This document shows, in pieces, positions 1 to 9,620 of a stretch of DNA of 58,867 bases. The position numbers and the translations under genes were made by a program. This stretch comes from CAKSQF01 sp963628435 (lineage in GTDB: Bacteria; Bacillota; Clostridia; Oscillospirales; CAG-272). The notes under the pieces are model-generated. The model searched no databases and was not told the origin of the DNA. It saw only the letters and a program-made list of their open reading frames with translations. The number at the start of each line of letters is the position of its first letter. Positions within the stretch are counted from its first letter, which is position 1. The stretch spans positions 1 to 58,867 of the forward strand of contig CAVGEY010000014.1 of NCBI GenBank assembly GCA_963628435.1. Direction: 5' to 3'.

Positions 1-100
<100 letters not shown>

Positions 101-111
101 ACACCTCTTTT

Positions 112-140
112 AAGACGTCATTCGTTGACGTCTTTTTTGT
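112..140 (+). terminator. Rho-independent terminator of the rRNA operon
   Basis: A perfect 9-bp stem, AAGACGTCA / TGACGTCTT (112-120 with 126-134), closes a 5-base loop and is followed by a T-run. It lies just after the 5S 3' end and before the htpG promoter. Confidence 0.9.
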
Positions 141-193
141 TTGTTCTGTTAGCACTCTGATGCATAGACTGCTAATAGTTTACAAAATATTCA

Positions 194-221
194 TTTATTG
201 CAAAATATATCTTAATATAAT
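194..221 (+). promoter_or_regulatory. Probable htpG promoter
   Basis: TTTATT (194-199), a 16-base spacer and a perfect TATAAT (216-221) lie 73 bases upstream of the chosen htpG start. The -35 is weak. No CIRCE element is visible here, unlike at groES. Confidence 0.4.
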
Positions 222-293
222 TTCGCTATAATGATGTCAATCCAAGCGTTTGATTGCTTGTTTATTTTTCCATATTTTATTGGAGGTATTTTT

Positions 294-2177
294 ATGGCAA
301 CAAAAAAATTCAAGGCAGAATCTCAAAAGCTGCTTGATATGATGATTAATTCCATATATACACATAAAGAGATATTTCTTCGCGAGCTGATTTCCAACGC
401 AAGCGATGCAATAGATAAGCTGTATTATCGTTCTCTTAGTGACAGTTCTCTTGGACTTGATCGTTCTGATTTTTCAATTCACATTGATTTTGATAAAACG
501 TCTCGTATTCTTACTATTTCGGATAATGGATGCGGTATGACTTCCGATGAATTGGAGTCGAATCTCGGAACTATAGCCCACAGCGGTTCTCTTAAATTCA
601 AAAATGAGAATGAGAAAAAAGAGGATATTGATGTTATCGGACAGTTTGGTGTAGGATTTTATTCTGCATTTATGGTTGCGGATGATGTTGTTGTTGATTC
701 TAAACCGCATAATTCAGAGTCTGCTTATAGATGGGAATCAAAAGGTGCCGATGGTTATACCATTTCACCTTGCAGTAAGGATTCATATGGTACTTCTATT
801 ACTCTACATATCAAGGATGACACAGATGATGAAAAATACAGCGAATTTCTTGATCAATATCATCTCGAATCTCTTGTAAAGAAATATTCCGATTACATTC
901 GTTATCCGATTATTATGAAAACAACTACATCCAAGCTAAAGGAAGGTTCGGATAGTGAATATGAGGATATTGAGGAAGAAAAAACAGTTAACAGTATGAC
1001 GCCTATATGGAAGAAAACAGATTCCGAAGTCAGCGAAGATGAGTTAATTAAATTTTATAAGGATAAGTTTTATGACTATGAGGATCCGGCTAAAGTTATA
1101 CGTGTGAATGTAGAGGGTACAGTTTCATATAACGCTCTTCTGTATGTTCCCAAACATGCTCCTTTTAACTATTATACGAAAAATTACGAAAAAGGTCTGC
1201 AACTTTATTCAAATGGCGTTCTTATAATGGAAAAATGCTCCGATCTTCTACCTGATTATTTCGGTTTTGTCAGTGGACTTGTAGACAGTGAGGATTTTTC
1301 ACTTAATATTTCTCGTGAACTTCTTCAGCATGATAGACAGCTTAAAGCTATTGCCAGGTCTATTGAGAAAAAGATAAAAGGTGAGCTTTTGAAACTTCTT
1401 CAGGATGACCGTGCAAAATATGAAGAATTTTATAAAGCACTCGGCGCACAGTTAAAATACGGAGTTTACAGTGATTATGGGATGCATAAAGATTTGCTTT
1501 CCGATTTGCTCCTGTTTTATTCATCAAAAGAGAAAAAACTTGTGTCTCTCTCGGAATATGTATCTCGAATGTCGGATGATCAGAAATCGATATACTATGC
1601 ATGCGGTGAAAGTATTGATAAAATCAATATGCTTCCTCAAACAGAATCTGCAAAGGATAAAGGACTTGAAATACTCTATTTGACAGAAGATATCGATGAA
1701 TTTGCACTTAAGTCAATAGAAAAATATCAAGAAAAAACATTTACAAATATTGGAACTTCCGATTTTGACCTTTCATCTGATGAAGAAAAGGAACAGATTA
1801 AGAAACTTAATGATGAATCCAAAGATTTGTTTGATGTAATGAAAGAAGCTATTGGAGACAGTGTAAAAGAAATACGTTTTACAAATAAACTGAAAAATCA
1901 TCCGGTTTGCCTTGCAAGCGTCGGCGAAATTTCTATCGAAATGGAAAAAGTATATAATTCTATGCCGAGCGGCGGTCCTAAAGTAAAGGCCGATGTTGCG
2001 CTTGAAATAAGCGCTAATCATCCCATTGCGCAGAAGCTGAACTCCCTTTACATTTCGGATAAAGATAAGCTGAAAGATTATGCGAAAATTCTGATTACTC
2101 AGGCGAGAATAATCGAGGGACTTCCGATAGAAAATCCTTCCGAATACGGAGATTTGATTTGTTCTCTTCTTGTATAA
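294..2177 (+). CDS. htpG: Chaperone protein HtpG (Hsp90 family)
   Basis: ATP-dependent cytosolic Hsp90 chaperone, 627 residues, the usual bacterial length. The GHKL ATPase motifs are clear: ELISNASDA (residues 31-39), DNGCGM (77-82) and GQFGVGFYSAF (116-126). These are followed by the middle domain with the conserved stretch SLNISRELLQ and a C-terminal dimerisation region. An in-frame start exists at 231, but ATG 294 has GGAGG at 282-286 and begins with the family-typical ATKKFKAESQKLL, so 294 is preferred. The gene has its own promoter and ends in a strong terminator, so it is probably monocistronic. Confidence 0.97.
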   Translation: MATKKFKAESQKLLDMMINSIYTHKEIFLRELISNASDAIDKLYYRSLSDSSLGLDRSDFSIHIDFDKTSRILTISDNGCGMTSDELESNLGTIAHSGSLKFKNENEKKEDIDVIGQFGVGFYSAFMVADDVVVDSKPHNSESAYRWESKGADGYTISPCSKDSYGTSITLHIKDDTDDEKYSEFLDQYHLESLVKKYSDYIRYPIIMKTTTSKLKEGSDSEYEDIEEEKTVNSMTPIWKKTDSEVSEDELIKFYKDKFYDYEDPAKVIRVNVEGTVSYNALLYVPKHAPFNYYTKNYEKGLQLYSNGVLIMEKCSDLLPDYFGFVSGLVDSEDFSLNISRELLQHDRQLKAIARSIEKKIKGELLKLLQDDRAKYEEFYKALGAQLKYGVYSDYGMHKDLLSDLLLFYSSKEKKLVSLSEYVSRMSDDQKSIYYACGESIDKINMLPQTESAKDKGLEILYLTEDIDEFALKSIEKYQEKTFTNIGTSDFDLSSDEEKEQIKKLNDESKDLFDVMKEAIGDSVKEIRFTNKLKNHPVCLASVGEISIEMEKVYNSMPSGGPKVKADVALEISANHPIAQKLNSLYISDKDKLKDYAKILITQARIIEGLPIENPSEYGDLICSLLV

Positions 2178-2187
2178 TTTGATTTTT

Positions 2188-2219
2188 ATCCTCCCGCCTA
2201 AAATGCGGGAGGATTTTTC
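2188..2219 (+). terminator. Rho-independent terminator of htpG
   Basis: A perfect 10-bp GC-rich stem, ATCCTCCCGC / GCGGGAGGAT (2188-2197 with 2205-2214), is followed by TTTTT. It sits 10 bases after the htpG stop. It also argues against the longer upstream reading frame of the next gene, which would run through it. Confidence 0.95.
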
Positions 2220-2265
2220 TGTTTGTAATCAAGTGTCGAGTGCTTGTAAAATTTATTATTTTCAC

Positions 2266-2294
2266 TTGAAAAAATATAGTAAATATGATATTAT
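2266..2294 (+). promoter_or_regulatory. Promoter for the glycosyltransferase gene
   Basis: TTGAAA (2266-2271), a 17-base spacer ending in an extended -10 TGA, and TATTAT (2289-2294). It lies after the htpG terminator and about 40 bases before the start codon. Confidence 0.65.
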
Positions 2295-2334
2295 AGATAA
2301 GCTGAAAAACGACTATGAGAGGATGTTAAATGTA

Positions 2335-3012
2335 ATGAAAACAGTTGTTTTAATTCCCGCGTACAAACCTGATGAAGCGCTTATAAAAACCGTTATTGAA
2401 CTTCATTCATACGGCTATATGCTTGTGGTTGTTGATGATGGCGGAGGAAGTGATTATGATGACATTTTTAACCTTGTTAAACAGTTTTCGACAGTTCTCC
2501 GAAAAAAAGAAAATCATGGGAAGGGTGCTGCCTTAAAAACAGGATTCCGATATATTATGAATAAAATGCCCGAAGCCGATTATATTATAACCGCCGATGC
2601 GGACGGACAGCATAAAGCTTATGATATCTCGAGAGTAGACGCTAAACTTCAGGAAGGATCACGGTTTGTGCTCGGCTCGCGTGAATTTGTCGGCGATGTT
2701 CCGATTCGATCGAAAATCGGTAATACCATAACACGTGCTGTATTTTCCGGAGTTAGCGGTGTTAATGTTTATGATACTCAGACAGGCCTTCGCGGTTTCA
2801 GCAGATCCTTGCTTGAATGGCTAATCAACGTACCCGGACATCGTTATGAGTATGAAATGTATATGCTCCTTGATGCAGCAAAAAATAAAATCGAAATTGA
2901 TGAAATTCCGATTGAAACCGTATATGAAAAGGGAAATCCGTCATCTCATTTTAATCCGATAAAGGATTCCGCTAAAATCTATAAGGCTATATTCAGCTAC
3001 GCATTAAAATAA
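2335..3012 (+). CDS. Family 2 glycosyltransferase, dolichol-phosphate mannose synthase-like
   Basis: Probable polyprenyl-phosphate sugar transferase acting at the inner face of the membrane, 225 residues. The GT-A fold is seen from VLIPAYKPDEAL at the N terminus, the strand VVVDDGGGSD, and the metal-binding ITADADGQHK around residue 80. Later come TQTGLRGFSR and HRYEYEMYML, typical of DPM1-like proteins. There is no membrane anchor or GtrA domain. The frame is open from 2170, but that would cross the htpG terminator; ATG 2335 has GAGAGG 12 bases upstream. The substrate is unknown. A GT-C-type YfhO protein is encoded 3.3 kb downstream and could use such a lipid-linked sugar (inference). Confidence 0.85.
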   Translation: MKTVVLIPAYKPDEALIKTVIELHSYGYMLVVVDDGGGSDYDDIFNLVKQFSTVLRKKENHGKGAALKTGFRYIMNKMPEADYIITADADGQHKAYDISRVDAKLQEGSRFVLGSREFVGDVPIRSKIGNTITRAVFSGVSGVNVYDTQTGLRGFSRSLLEWLINVPGHRYEYEMYMLLDAAKNKIEIDEIPIETVYEKGNPSSHFNPIKDSAKIYKAIFSYALK

Positions 3013-3051
3013 ATTCATAAATTTATTATTTATTCGAACAGGAGTTACTTC

Positions 3052-3729
3052 ATGTTAACAATTGAGGATGAGTCCGAAATACTGAAATCCGAATATCCGA
3101 TGATTGTGCCTGTGCTGATTGATGAATATAACGGTGATTATGAGATTGAAGCCTATCATGGGGTTGAAAAAACAGCAGAAGAATTTCACTCGCTTTTTTG
3201 GGGACACTTTTTTTCCGAAAAGGCAATAGATTGGCTCGATTTGCATTTAAGAGATTATGTGGAATCGCTTGGATATTTGCGTGAATGTACGGGGAAGTAT
3301 CGGTGGTATGATCGGTATGAGGCTAACGATGCAGAATCTTTGAATTCAGATTTGATATTGCCGTCAACAAGTCTGCTTTGTGAAGGAGAGTATGAATTTT
3401 TGGTATCTTTTTCACTTGCAGAACAATTATCTAAAGGACTTCAGTCGTTTGTTACACTGATTGGTAATAAAATTGTTTCCATAGCAACGGTTAACGAACA
3501 TGATAACGAACAAAAAATGCTCGAAATAACTGTTGAGACTGCTCCCGAATATCGGAATAATGGGTATGGACTTTCTAATACCGTTGCGCTGGCCGGATAT
3601 TTAATAGAAAACGGCTATACTGTTGCTTATGCATGTTCCAGATATAACAGAGCATCGCAATCGATAGCAAAAAAAGCGGGGTTTAGAAAAAACGGTCGTT
3701 TTTACGCATATACGGCATATAAATTATAG
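3052..3729 (+). CDS. GNAT family N-acetyltransferase-like protein
   Basis: Protein of 225 residues. The C-terminal 90 residues look like a GNAT fold: a strand KMLEITVETAPEYRNNGYG containing the acetyl-CoA-binding R-N-N-G-Y-G loop, a helix, then ACSRYNRASQSIAKKAGF, the typical final N-x-x-S-x-x-x-A-x-K-x-G-F motif. The N-terminal half is not recognised. AGGAG lies 8 bases before the ATG. The substrate cannot be inferred. It sits between a glycosyltransferase and rqcH without an obvious functional link. Confidence 0.75.
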   Translation: MLTIEDESEILKSEYPMIVPVLIDEYNGDYEIEAYHGVEKTAEEFHSLFWGHFFSEKAIDWLDLHLRDYVESLGYLRECTGKYRWYDRYEANDAESLNSDLILPSTSLLCEGEYEFLVSFSLAEQLSKGLQSFVTLIGNKIVSIATVNEHDNEQKMLEITVETAPEYRNNGYGLSNTVALAGYLIENGYTVAYACSRYNRASQSIAKKAGFRKNGRFYAYTAYKL

Positions 3730-3779
3730 TATTTAATTAGAAATCTGAAATAATTTGAGCGAAATCATGAGGTATCGAA

Positions 3780-5531
3780 ATGGCTTTTGATGCGGGAATG
3801 CTGTCCGCCGTAACATATGAATTAAAAAACAGAATTTTAGGATCAAGAGTTGAAAAAGTTTATCAACCTGAAAAAGACGAGATTGTCCTTCTTTTACGAA
3901 CATCCGGTGAAAGTTTGAAATTAAGTCTATCTGCTTCGGCGAATAATCCGAGGATTAATATTACTTTTATTTCAAAAGAAAATCCAGTGACTCCTCCGAT
4001 ATTTTGCGTAATGCTCAGAAAATATTTGAACGGTGCTAAAATAATCGCAATCGATCAAATAGAGTTTGAAAGAGTGATAAGAATAACTTTTGATGGAAAA
4101 GATGAAATGGGCTTCTCGCGGAAGGTTAAACTCTATCAAGAGATTATGGGCAAATGCAGCAATATTATATTTACCGATGAATCTGATAAAGTTATCGGAG
4201 TTATTCGGCCTGTTGATTTTTCAACATCGCAAAAAAGACAGGTTTTGCCCGGTATGCTGTATGAATTGCCTCCGGCTCAGAATAAAATAAATCCTCTGGT
4301 TGAAACTTTTGACAATTTTGTTCGGAAAGTTAATGAAAGCGAATTTGATAAACGAACTGACAAATTTATTACCGACAATTACTTGGGAATATCATCGCTT
4401 AATGCACGTGAAATCTCATTTCTTTCTTGTGAGACAATCAAAGAAAATCCGAATCTGATAGCATATGTTTTCTTTGAATTTGTAAATAGAATAAAGGATA
4501 ATCGTTACAATCCGTGTATGATTGTGAATAAGGACAATTATCCTGCGGAATATTCATTCATACCGATAAAACAATATGGGTCAAATGTAAATGTTGTCTG
4601 TTATGATAGTGTTTCAAAACTGATAGAGGACTACTTTGAGACAAAAGACCGTACCGAAAGAGCCAGACAACGGGCAAGCGATCTTTTCAAAACCGTACAG
4701 AATGCAATTTCAAGACTCGAAAAGAAAAGTGAAATTCAACATACCGAGCTCGAGAATGCATCAAAAAAGGATGAATATAAAAGAAACGGTGATTTAATCA
4801 TCGGGAGTATATATATGATTTCACGCGGTATGAAATCCGCGAAACTTATTGATTACTCGGATCCGAATATGTCAGAAATTGAGATTGAACTTGACGCAAG
4901 ACTCACACCTGCGGAAAATGCCCAAAAATGGTATAAAAAATACAATAAAGCAAAAAATGCGGAAATAGAATTAAAAAAACAACTTGAAGAATCATCGTCG
5001 GAAATCATGTACTTAAAGTCCGAACTTGATCTTTTGGAAAGAGCAAACGGTCAAAGCGAACTTGATGAAATAAGAAACGAACTTTCTCTTTCCGGATATG
5101 GCAACAACAGAAACAGAAAAAAAGAATCATCGTTCGAAAAAAAGAATATTTCCAAACCGCTTGAATTTGTTACATCGGGCGGGTATCGCGTTCTCTGCGG
5201 TAAGAATAACATACAAAATGATTACATAAGACAGAAAATTGCCTCTAAGGATGACTGGTGGTTTCATGTAAAAAATGCTCCCGGCTCACATGTTGTTATG
5301 CTGTGCGAGGGTAATGAACCGTCTGAGTCGGATTTTACTGAGGCGGCTGTGATAGCGGCGTGTCACTCGTCACTTGCCGAGGCAAAAAATATAGCTGTTG
5401 ATTATACAAATATCCGAAATTTGAAAAAGCCGACGGGTGCAAAACCCGGATTTGTAATATATCACACAAATTACAGCGCTTATGTCACGCCCGATAATAA
5501 TTTGTGTAAAAGATTACAGAAAACGCAGTAA
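3780..5531 (+). CDS. rqcH: Ribosome quality control protein RqcH (NFACT / FbpA family)
   Basis: Binds stalled 50S-peptidyl-tRNA complexes and recruits alanyl-tRNA to add C-terminal Ala tails (known for the B. subtilis homologue). The 583 residues show the NFACT-N start (MAFDAGMLSAVTYEL, then GSRVEKVYQPEKDEI), a central coiled coil around residues 290-440 (ARQRASDLFKTVQNAISRLE; YKKYNKAKNAEIELKKQLEE), and a C-terminal NFACT-R domain with the hallmark DDWWFHVKNAPGSHVVM. Length and domain order are normal. The product was formerly annotated as a fibronectin-binding protein; the RQC role is now better supported for this architecture. RqcP is not in the window. Confidence 0.93.
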   Translation: MAFDAGMLSAVTYELKNRILGSRVEKVYQPEKDEIVLLLRTSGESLKLSLSASANNPRINITFISKENPVTPPIFCVMLRKYLNGAKIIAIDQIEFERVIRITFDGKDEMGFSRKVKLYQEIMGKCSNIIFTDESDKVIGVIRPVDFSTSQKRQVLPGMLYELPPAQNKINPLVETFDNFVRKVNESEFDKRTDKFITDNYLGISSLNAREISFLSCETIKENPNLIAYVFFEFVNRIKDNRYNPCMIVNKDNYPAEYSFIPIKQYGSNVNVVCYDSVSKLIEDYFETKDRTERARQRASDLFKTVQNAISRLEKKSEIQHTELENASKKDEYKRNGDLIIGSIYMISRGMKSAKLIDYSDPNMSEIEIELDARLTPAENAQKWYKKYNKAKNAEIELKKQLEESSSEIMYLKSELDLLERANGQSELDEIRNELSLSGYGNNRNRKKESSFEKKNISKPLEFVTSGGYRVLCGKNNIQNDYIRQKIASKDDWWFHVKNAPGSHVVMLCEGNEPSESDFTEAAVIAACHSSLAEAKNIAVDYTNIRNLKKPTGAKPGFVIYHTNYSAYVTPDNNLCKRLQKTQ

Positions 5532-5594
5532 AAGCTATTGCAGGTTGCGGAATAAGTTAGTGTAAATAGGAATTATACAGAACTTTAATTTTAG

Positions 5595-6353
5595 ATGAAA
5601 TCCAAATTATTTAATAGAATTATTATATGTTTTCTTTTGAGTTTAATGACTGTCGGTCTGGTTTTCGGTATTAATTTACTTCGATCCGTAATTAGGGTTA
5701 GAAGGGCACATACTGTCGCACCCCTTTCGGATGAAATGCTGAGTGATATTAATTCAAGCGATGCCTCTAAACTGATGATAGTTGCTCATCCCGATGATGA
5801 ACTTATTTGGGGAGGCGGTCATCTCCTTGATGGCGGATATTTTGTTGTTTGCATAACAAACGGCAGAAACAAAACAAGAAAAGCAGAGTTTGAATCGGCT
5901 ATTAAGGAAACCGGAAATCAGGGCATAATACTTGAGTATCCCGATAAGGTTAACGGCAAACGCGATGACTGGGACAAAGTAAGCGATAATATTCTTTCGG
6001 ATATTGAAAAAATAATAAAGCTGAAAAAATGGGATATGGTTGTCACACATAATAAAGACGGTGAATACGGTCATCAACATCATAGGATGACTCACAATAT
6101 CGTAATCAAAGCATTTGAGAGCAATAAATGTCAGTCGCAGCTGTATTTCTTCGGAAAATATTACAAAGCATCCGCGGTTGAAAAATTCACAAGCGGAGAG
6201 GCTGATATCCCCGAAGATATGAAAGAACATCTTTCCGATGATTTAGTTGCCCGTAAAACAGAAATAAGTAAACTTTATAAATCACAAACAAGCACCATAG
6301 AACATTTGTGGCAGATGGCTCCGTATGAAAACTTTATTTCATATAAGGAATAA
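5595..6353 (+). CDS. Membrane-anchored PIG-L family deacetylase (LmbE-like)
   Basis: Putative zinc-dependent N-acetylglucosamine deacetylase, 252 residues. An N-terminal hydrophobic segment (about residues 8-26) suggests a signal anchor with the catalytic domain outside. The metal and catalytic motif AHPDDELIWGGG follows at about residues 58-69, and the second metal-site region is HNKDGEYGHQHH near residue 155. The gene is 8 bases before the YfhO-type membrane protein, so the two are probably co-transcribed. That pairing suggests modification of an extracellular or lipid-linked amino sugar (inference). The ribosome site is weak. Confidence 0.85.
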   Translation: MKSKLFNRIIICFLLSLMTVGLVFGINLLRSVIRVRRAHTVAPLSDEMLSDINSSDASKLMIVAHPDDELIWGGGHLLDGGYFVVCITNGRNKTRKAEFESAIKETGNQGIILEYPDKVNGKRDDWDKVSDNILSDIEKIIKLKKWDMVVTHNKDGEYGHQHHRMTHNIVIKAFESNKCQSQLYFFGKYYKASAVEKFTSGEADIPEDMKEHLSDDLVARKTEISKLYKSQTSTIEHLWQMAPYENFISYKE

Positions 6354-6361
6354 TAAATAAA

Positions 6362-8971
6362 ATGAATGATTCATTGCAGATAAAAAATCGCAGAAGAGTA
6401 TTATATAGAGATATTCTCTCGGTTGGATTGATTTGCATCGCGGTATTGATTTTTATATATACACTTTTAAGAAACGGACATATTTACGGCTCGGTGTTGG
6501 ATTGGGCTTCACAGCACTCGGTAATACCCGATTACTTCCGAAAGCTGTTTTACGAGACAGGTCAGTTCATTCCTTCGTTGGCAGCTAATCTCGGTGCAGG
6601 GGAAAATATATATTATATTTCATACTACGGTCTTCTTTCTCCTGTTATACTTTTATCTTATCTTCTCCCATTTGTCGAAATGGCGCACTACATTGCAGCA
6701 GTATCGATTATCAGCATTATCGCCGATATTATTCTTTTTTTTATATGGTCAAGACGCCGATATGACAATTTTATTTCGACGTTACTTACGGCTATGTTTT
6801 CTGTGGCAGGTCCGATGATTTTACACAGTCATCGCCATATAATGTTTATCATTTATATGCCGTTGCTTCTTGCCGCTTTTTTTTGTGTTGACTTGTTCAT
6901 TGAAAAGAATATTAAGGCTCCACTCGCGATAACAGTATTCTTAATTGTTATGACAAGTTATTTTTTCAGTGTATCGGCAATTGTATGTATAACGGTTTAT
7001 GCTGTATTTTGTTATTTAGAATGCATAAATAATGGCATCGTAAAGAGAAAATATTCTGCATCGGCTGATTTTTTCAGGGTAGGAGGGAAATTCGCTTTAA
7101 CCGTTATTGTCGGCATTTTACTCTCATGCGTCTTGATTGTTCCGACAGCATTTGCAATTATGAACGGGCGTGATTTAACAAATTCCGGCATTTCACTTGC
7201 AAATTTTCTCCCGACTGTCAAACTTGACGCATTTACTTTCGGCAGTTATTCAATGGGCCTTTCTTCTTTCGCCGTGTTTTCGGTTATAGATATATTTCTC
7301 AGTGAAAAAAAACATTTTAGATTTATTTCGACTGTTTTTTTGTTGATTTTAGTTTGCCCTGTTTTTATCTATATCCTAAACGGTTTCCAGTATTTGGACG
7401 GTAAGGTTCTTATCCCCTTTATTCCGCTTGCACTTTTAATTTGCGGGCGTGAGCTTCAAAAACTCGAAAAAGGTAATAATAATGATTATCTATCATTATT
7501 TGTCTTTTTAATTGTTTCCGTAGTCGGCATTTTGATATCTTTCGATGCAGACCAGAGAATAGTATATGTGATTGATTTCATAATCGTATTTTTCGTGTGT
7601 GAAATTTCCCATTATATAAATCATGACAGCAAGATTAATTATTTTGGTGCGTATGCGCTTTTAATTGTCCCCGTTATTTCATGCTCTGTAATCAACAGCT
7701 CGGATAAGCTGCTATCTGCAAATAAATATAATGAAATTCATAATGAAAATATAACGAGTTTAATTGAAAAAGCGACTCCGGATGAAAGCACAATATTTAG
7801 AACAGCCGTAAATATAGAAGCATACCAAACACCGAATATTATTTATTCAAGTGATTATTATACCGACACAATATATTCATCGCTGCATGACAGTAACTAT
7901 AGTAGATTGTTCTTTGATGTGTTCTGCAATGAAAATTCATATCGTAACAGGGCGTTGATGGCAAGGTCAAAAAACATCTATTTTAATGCCTATATGGGCA
8001 ATAAATACTGGATAACAGGGGATAACGGATACATACCCGTTGGATATACAATAAAAGAGAACGAAAATTCGTTTGTGCTGTGTGAAGCGGAGAACACTTT
8101 GCCGATTGGTTATTCTACCGACAGACTTATGAGCCTCAGTGAATTTGAATCTCTCGACTATCCCGATCGGATGGAAGCTATTCTGCTTTATACAATAGTC
8201 GATAAGGATTTGCCGAAGACAGATTTCAAATCATCATTTGAAGAAAAAGAATGTCAAAATATTTTTGAAGATTGTGATAAATTCGATATAGTACTTCGGT
8301 CATTCAAACATGATAAGGGCGACGGCGGTTTTACATATACTTATAAGTTGTCGGAAGACTGCGAGAATAAAACGATTATTGTTAGATTTAAGGTCGATAA
8401 TACCGTAAGCGCCAAATCAGAGGATATAAAGATCAAGCTGAACGGTGTGACAAATAAGCTCACAGCAGCAGACTGGAAATATTATAATCATAATGAACTG
8501 TTTGAATATGTCGTAAGTCCGTGCGGCGCGGATGGGAATGAACTTGTTTTTGATTTTCCCGATGAGGATTTTGCTATTTCCGATTTTCAGCTTTGGATAT
8601 CCGACAGTGATGAAATTTTATCAAAGGCCTGCATGGTTGATGCATTCAATGCTGATAAGGAAAAAACGAGCGGCGATAAGATTATAGGCGCAATAGATGT
8701 AACCGAAGACGGTTATTTTAATCTTTCGTTTGTATATAGCAAAGGATATGCTGTCTATGTGGACGGAAAAAAAGTTGATGCAGAATGTGTCGATACCTGT
8801 TTTCTGGGATTTCCGATAAAGTCGGGATTTCATAAAATCGAGATTATTTATACCGCACCGGGGCTTGTGCTTGGAAAGATTTTGTCATTGTCGGGTGCGG
8901 GATGCCTGCTGTTAATTATAGTTTTAGACATAGTCGGGAAGATGAGAAGAAAAGCAAACTATCCGATTTGA
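6362..8971 (+). CDS. YfhO family multi-spanning membrane protein (GT-C-like)
   Basis: Protein of 869 residues with about 11-13 hydrophobic helices in the first 450 residues, then a long soluble extracellular region (about 460-835) and a last helix near residues 840-862 followed by a basic tail. This layout and the early extracytoplasmic segment match the Bacillus YfhO family, members of which glycosylate lipoteichoic acid. AAGGAAT lies before the ATG. The neighbouring PIG-L deacetylase and the upstream DPM-like glycosyltransferase fit a cell-surface glycan function, but the acceptor is unknown. The terminator hairpin overlaps the stop codon. Confidence 0.8.
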   Translation: MNDSLQIKNRRRVLYRDILSVGLICIAVLIFIYTLLRNGHIYGSVLDWASQHSVIPDYFRKLFYETGQFIPSLAANLGAGENIYYISYYGLLSPVILLSYLLPFVEMAHYIAAVSIISIIADIILFFIWSRRRYDNFISTLLTAMFSVAGPMILHSHRHIMFIIYMPLLLAAFFCVDLFIEKNIKAPLAITVFLIVMTSYFFSVSAIVCITVYAVFCYLECINNGIVKRKYSASADFFRVGGKFALTVIVGILLSCVLIVPTAFAIMNGRDLTNSGISLANFLPTVKLDAFTFGSYSMGLSSFAVFSVIDIFLSEKKHFRFISTVFLLILVCPVFIYILNGFQYLDGKVLIPFIPLALLICGRELQKLEKGNNNDYLSLFVFLIVSVVGILISFDADQRIVYVIDFIIVFFVCEISHYINHDSKINYFGAYALLIVPVISCSVINSSDKLLSANKYNEIHNENITSLIEKATPDESTIFRTAVNIEAYQTPNIIYSSDYYTDTIYSSLHDSNYSRLFFDVFCNENSYRNRALMARSKNIYFNAYMGNKYWITGDNGYIPVGYTIKENENSFVLCEAENTLPIGYSTDRLMSLSEFESLDYPDRMEAILLYTIVDKDLPKTDFKSSFEEKECQNIFEDCDKFDIVLRSFKHDKGDGGFTYTYKLSEDCENKTIIVRFKVDNTVSAKSEDIKIKLNGVTNKLTAADWKYYNHNELFEYVVSPCGADGNELVFDFPDEDFAISDFQLWISDSDEILSKACMVDAFNADKEKTSGDKIIGAIDVTEDGYFNLSFVYSKGYAVYVDGKKVDAECVDTCFLGFPIKSGFHKIEIIYTAPGLVLGKILSLSGAGCLLLIIVLDIVGKMRRKANYPI

Positions 8972-8998
8972 TTTCAAGGTCGGATAGTTTGCATTATT
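8954..8998 (+). terminator. Terminator hairpin overlapping the end of the YfhO gene
   Basis: A 13-bp perfect stem, GCAAACTATCCGA / TCGGATAGTTTGC (8954-8966 with 8980-8992), is followed by ATTATTTAT. The left arm is coding, so the stop codon lies in the loop. The U-tract is imperfect. Confidence 0.75.
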
Positions 8999-9002
8999 TA
9001 TC

Positions 9003-9031
9003 TTGACATAATCGCGTTAATATGATAAAAT
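9003..9031 (+). promoter_or_regulatory. Strong promoter for the NUDIX gene
   Basis: TTGACA (9003-9008), an exact 17-base spacer with an extended -10 TGA, and TAAAAT (9026-9031). The predicted transcript start near 9038 makes the upstream GTG at 9040 nearly leaderless, which supports the downstream TTG start. Confidence 0.85.
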
Positions 9032-9072
9032 AAACCTTAGTGTTTGAATTTTATAATACGGAGGTGATATTT

Positions 9073-9585
9073 TTGACCGAAATATGGGATGTGTATGACG
9101 AACACGGACGGGTGATACCTGGACGGTGTGCTATTAGAGGAGCACATGATTTGAATCCCGGTGAATACCATCTTGTTGTTTCAGTGTGGGTTATAAATTC
9201 ACTGGGCCGGGTTGTTATTTCCAAAAGGCAAAAGGGAAAGACATACGAGGGAATGTGGGAATGCACGGGAGGCTGCGCCTTGAAGGGTGAAAATTCACTC
9301 GCTGCTGCGCTTCGCGAAACAAAAGAAGAACTCGGAATTTCTCTTGATTCAAAAAAAGGCGAACTTTTTATTAGATATTTACGTAATTATCCCATCGGAT
9401 CAAGCGCTATCTGCGATGTTTGGATTTTCAGACAGGATATTTCTTTCGATAAACTTGTTCTTCAGCCAAGTGAAGTAAGCGATGCGAAAATAGTCGGCAG
9501 AGATGAAATAGAAAAGCTTGCAAAAAAAGGTAATTTTATACAGTATCATTATATGCGAGACCTTTTGAAAAAATACTGTGTTTAA
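9073..9585 (+). CDS. NUDIX hydrolase domain protein
   Basis: Hydrolyses nucleoside-diphosphate-X type substrates; the actual substrate is unknown. 170 residues. The NUDIX box is visible as GGCALKGENSLAAALRETKE followed by ELGI (canonical G-x5-E-x7-R-E-U-x-E-E). The N terminus (EIWDVYDEHGRVIPG) and HLVVSVWVINSLGRVVISKR resemble isopentenyl-diphosphate isomerase/YfcD-like NUDIX proteins. The start is taken as TTG 9073 because a near-perfect GGAGGTGAT lies at 9060-9068; a GTG at 9040 is also in frame but lacks a ribosome site. Confidence 0.88.
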   Translation: MTEIWDVYDEHGRVIPGRCAIRGAHDLNPGEYHLVVSVWVINSLGRVVISKRQKGKTYEGMWECTGGCALKGENSLAAALRETKEELGISLDSKKGELFIRYLRNYPIGSSAICDVWIFRQDISFDKLVLQPSEVSDAKIVGRDEIEKLAKKGNFIQYHYMRDLLKKYCV

Positions 9586-9620
9586 CAGTACTTGAAAATA
9601 TTATATATTCGGAATAATTT

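Noticed and set aside
231..293. Upstream extension of HtpG by 21 residues
   Set aside because: The extension is hydrophobic, unlike the family N terminus, and GGAGG at 282-286 fits ATG 294.
2170..2334. Longer N terminus for the glycosyltransferase
   Set aside because: It would run through the htpG terminator and start before the predicted promoter; the translated stretch has no family similarity.
5754..6230. 158-codon antisense frame over the PIG-L gene
   Set aside because: Shadow of a motif-bearing gene; no ribosome site or recognisable domain.
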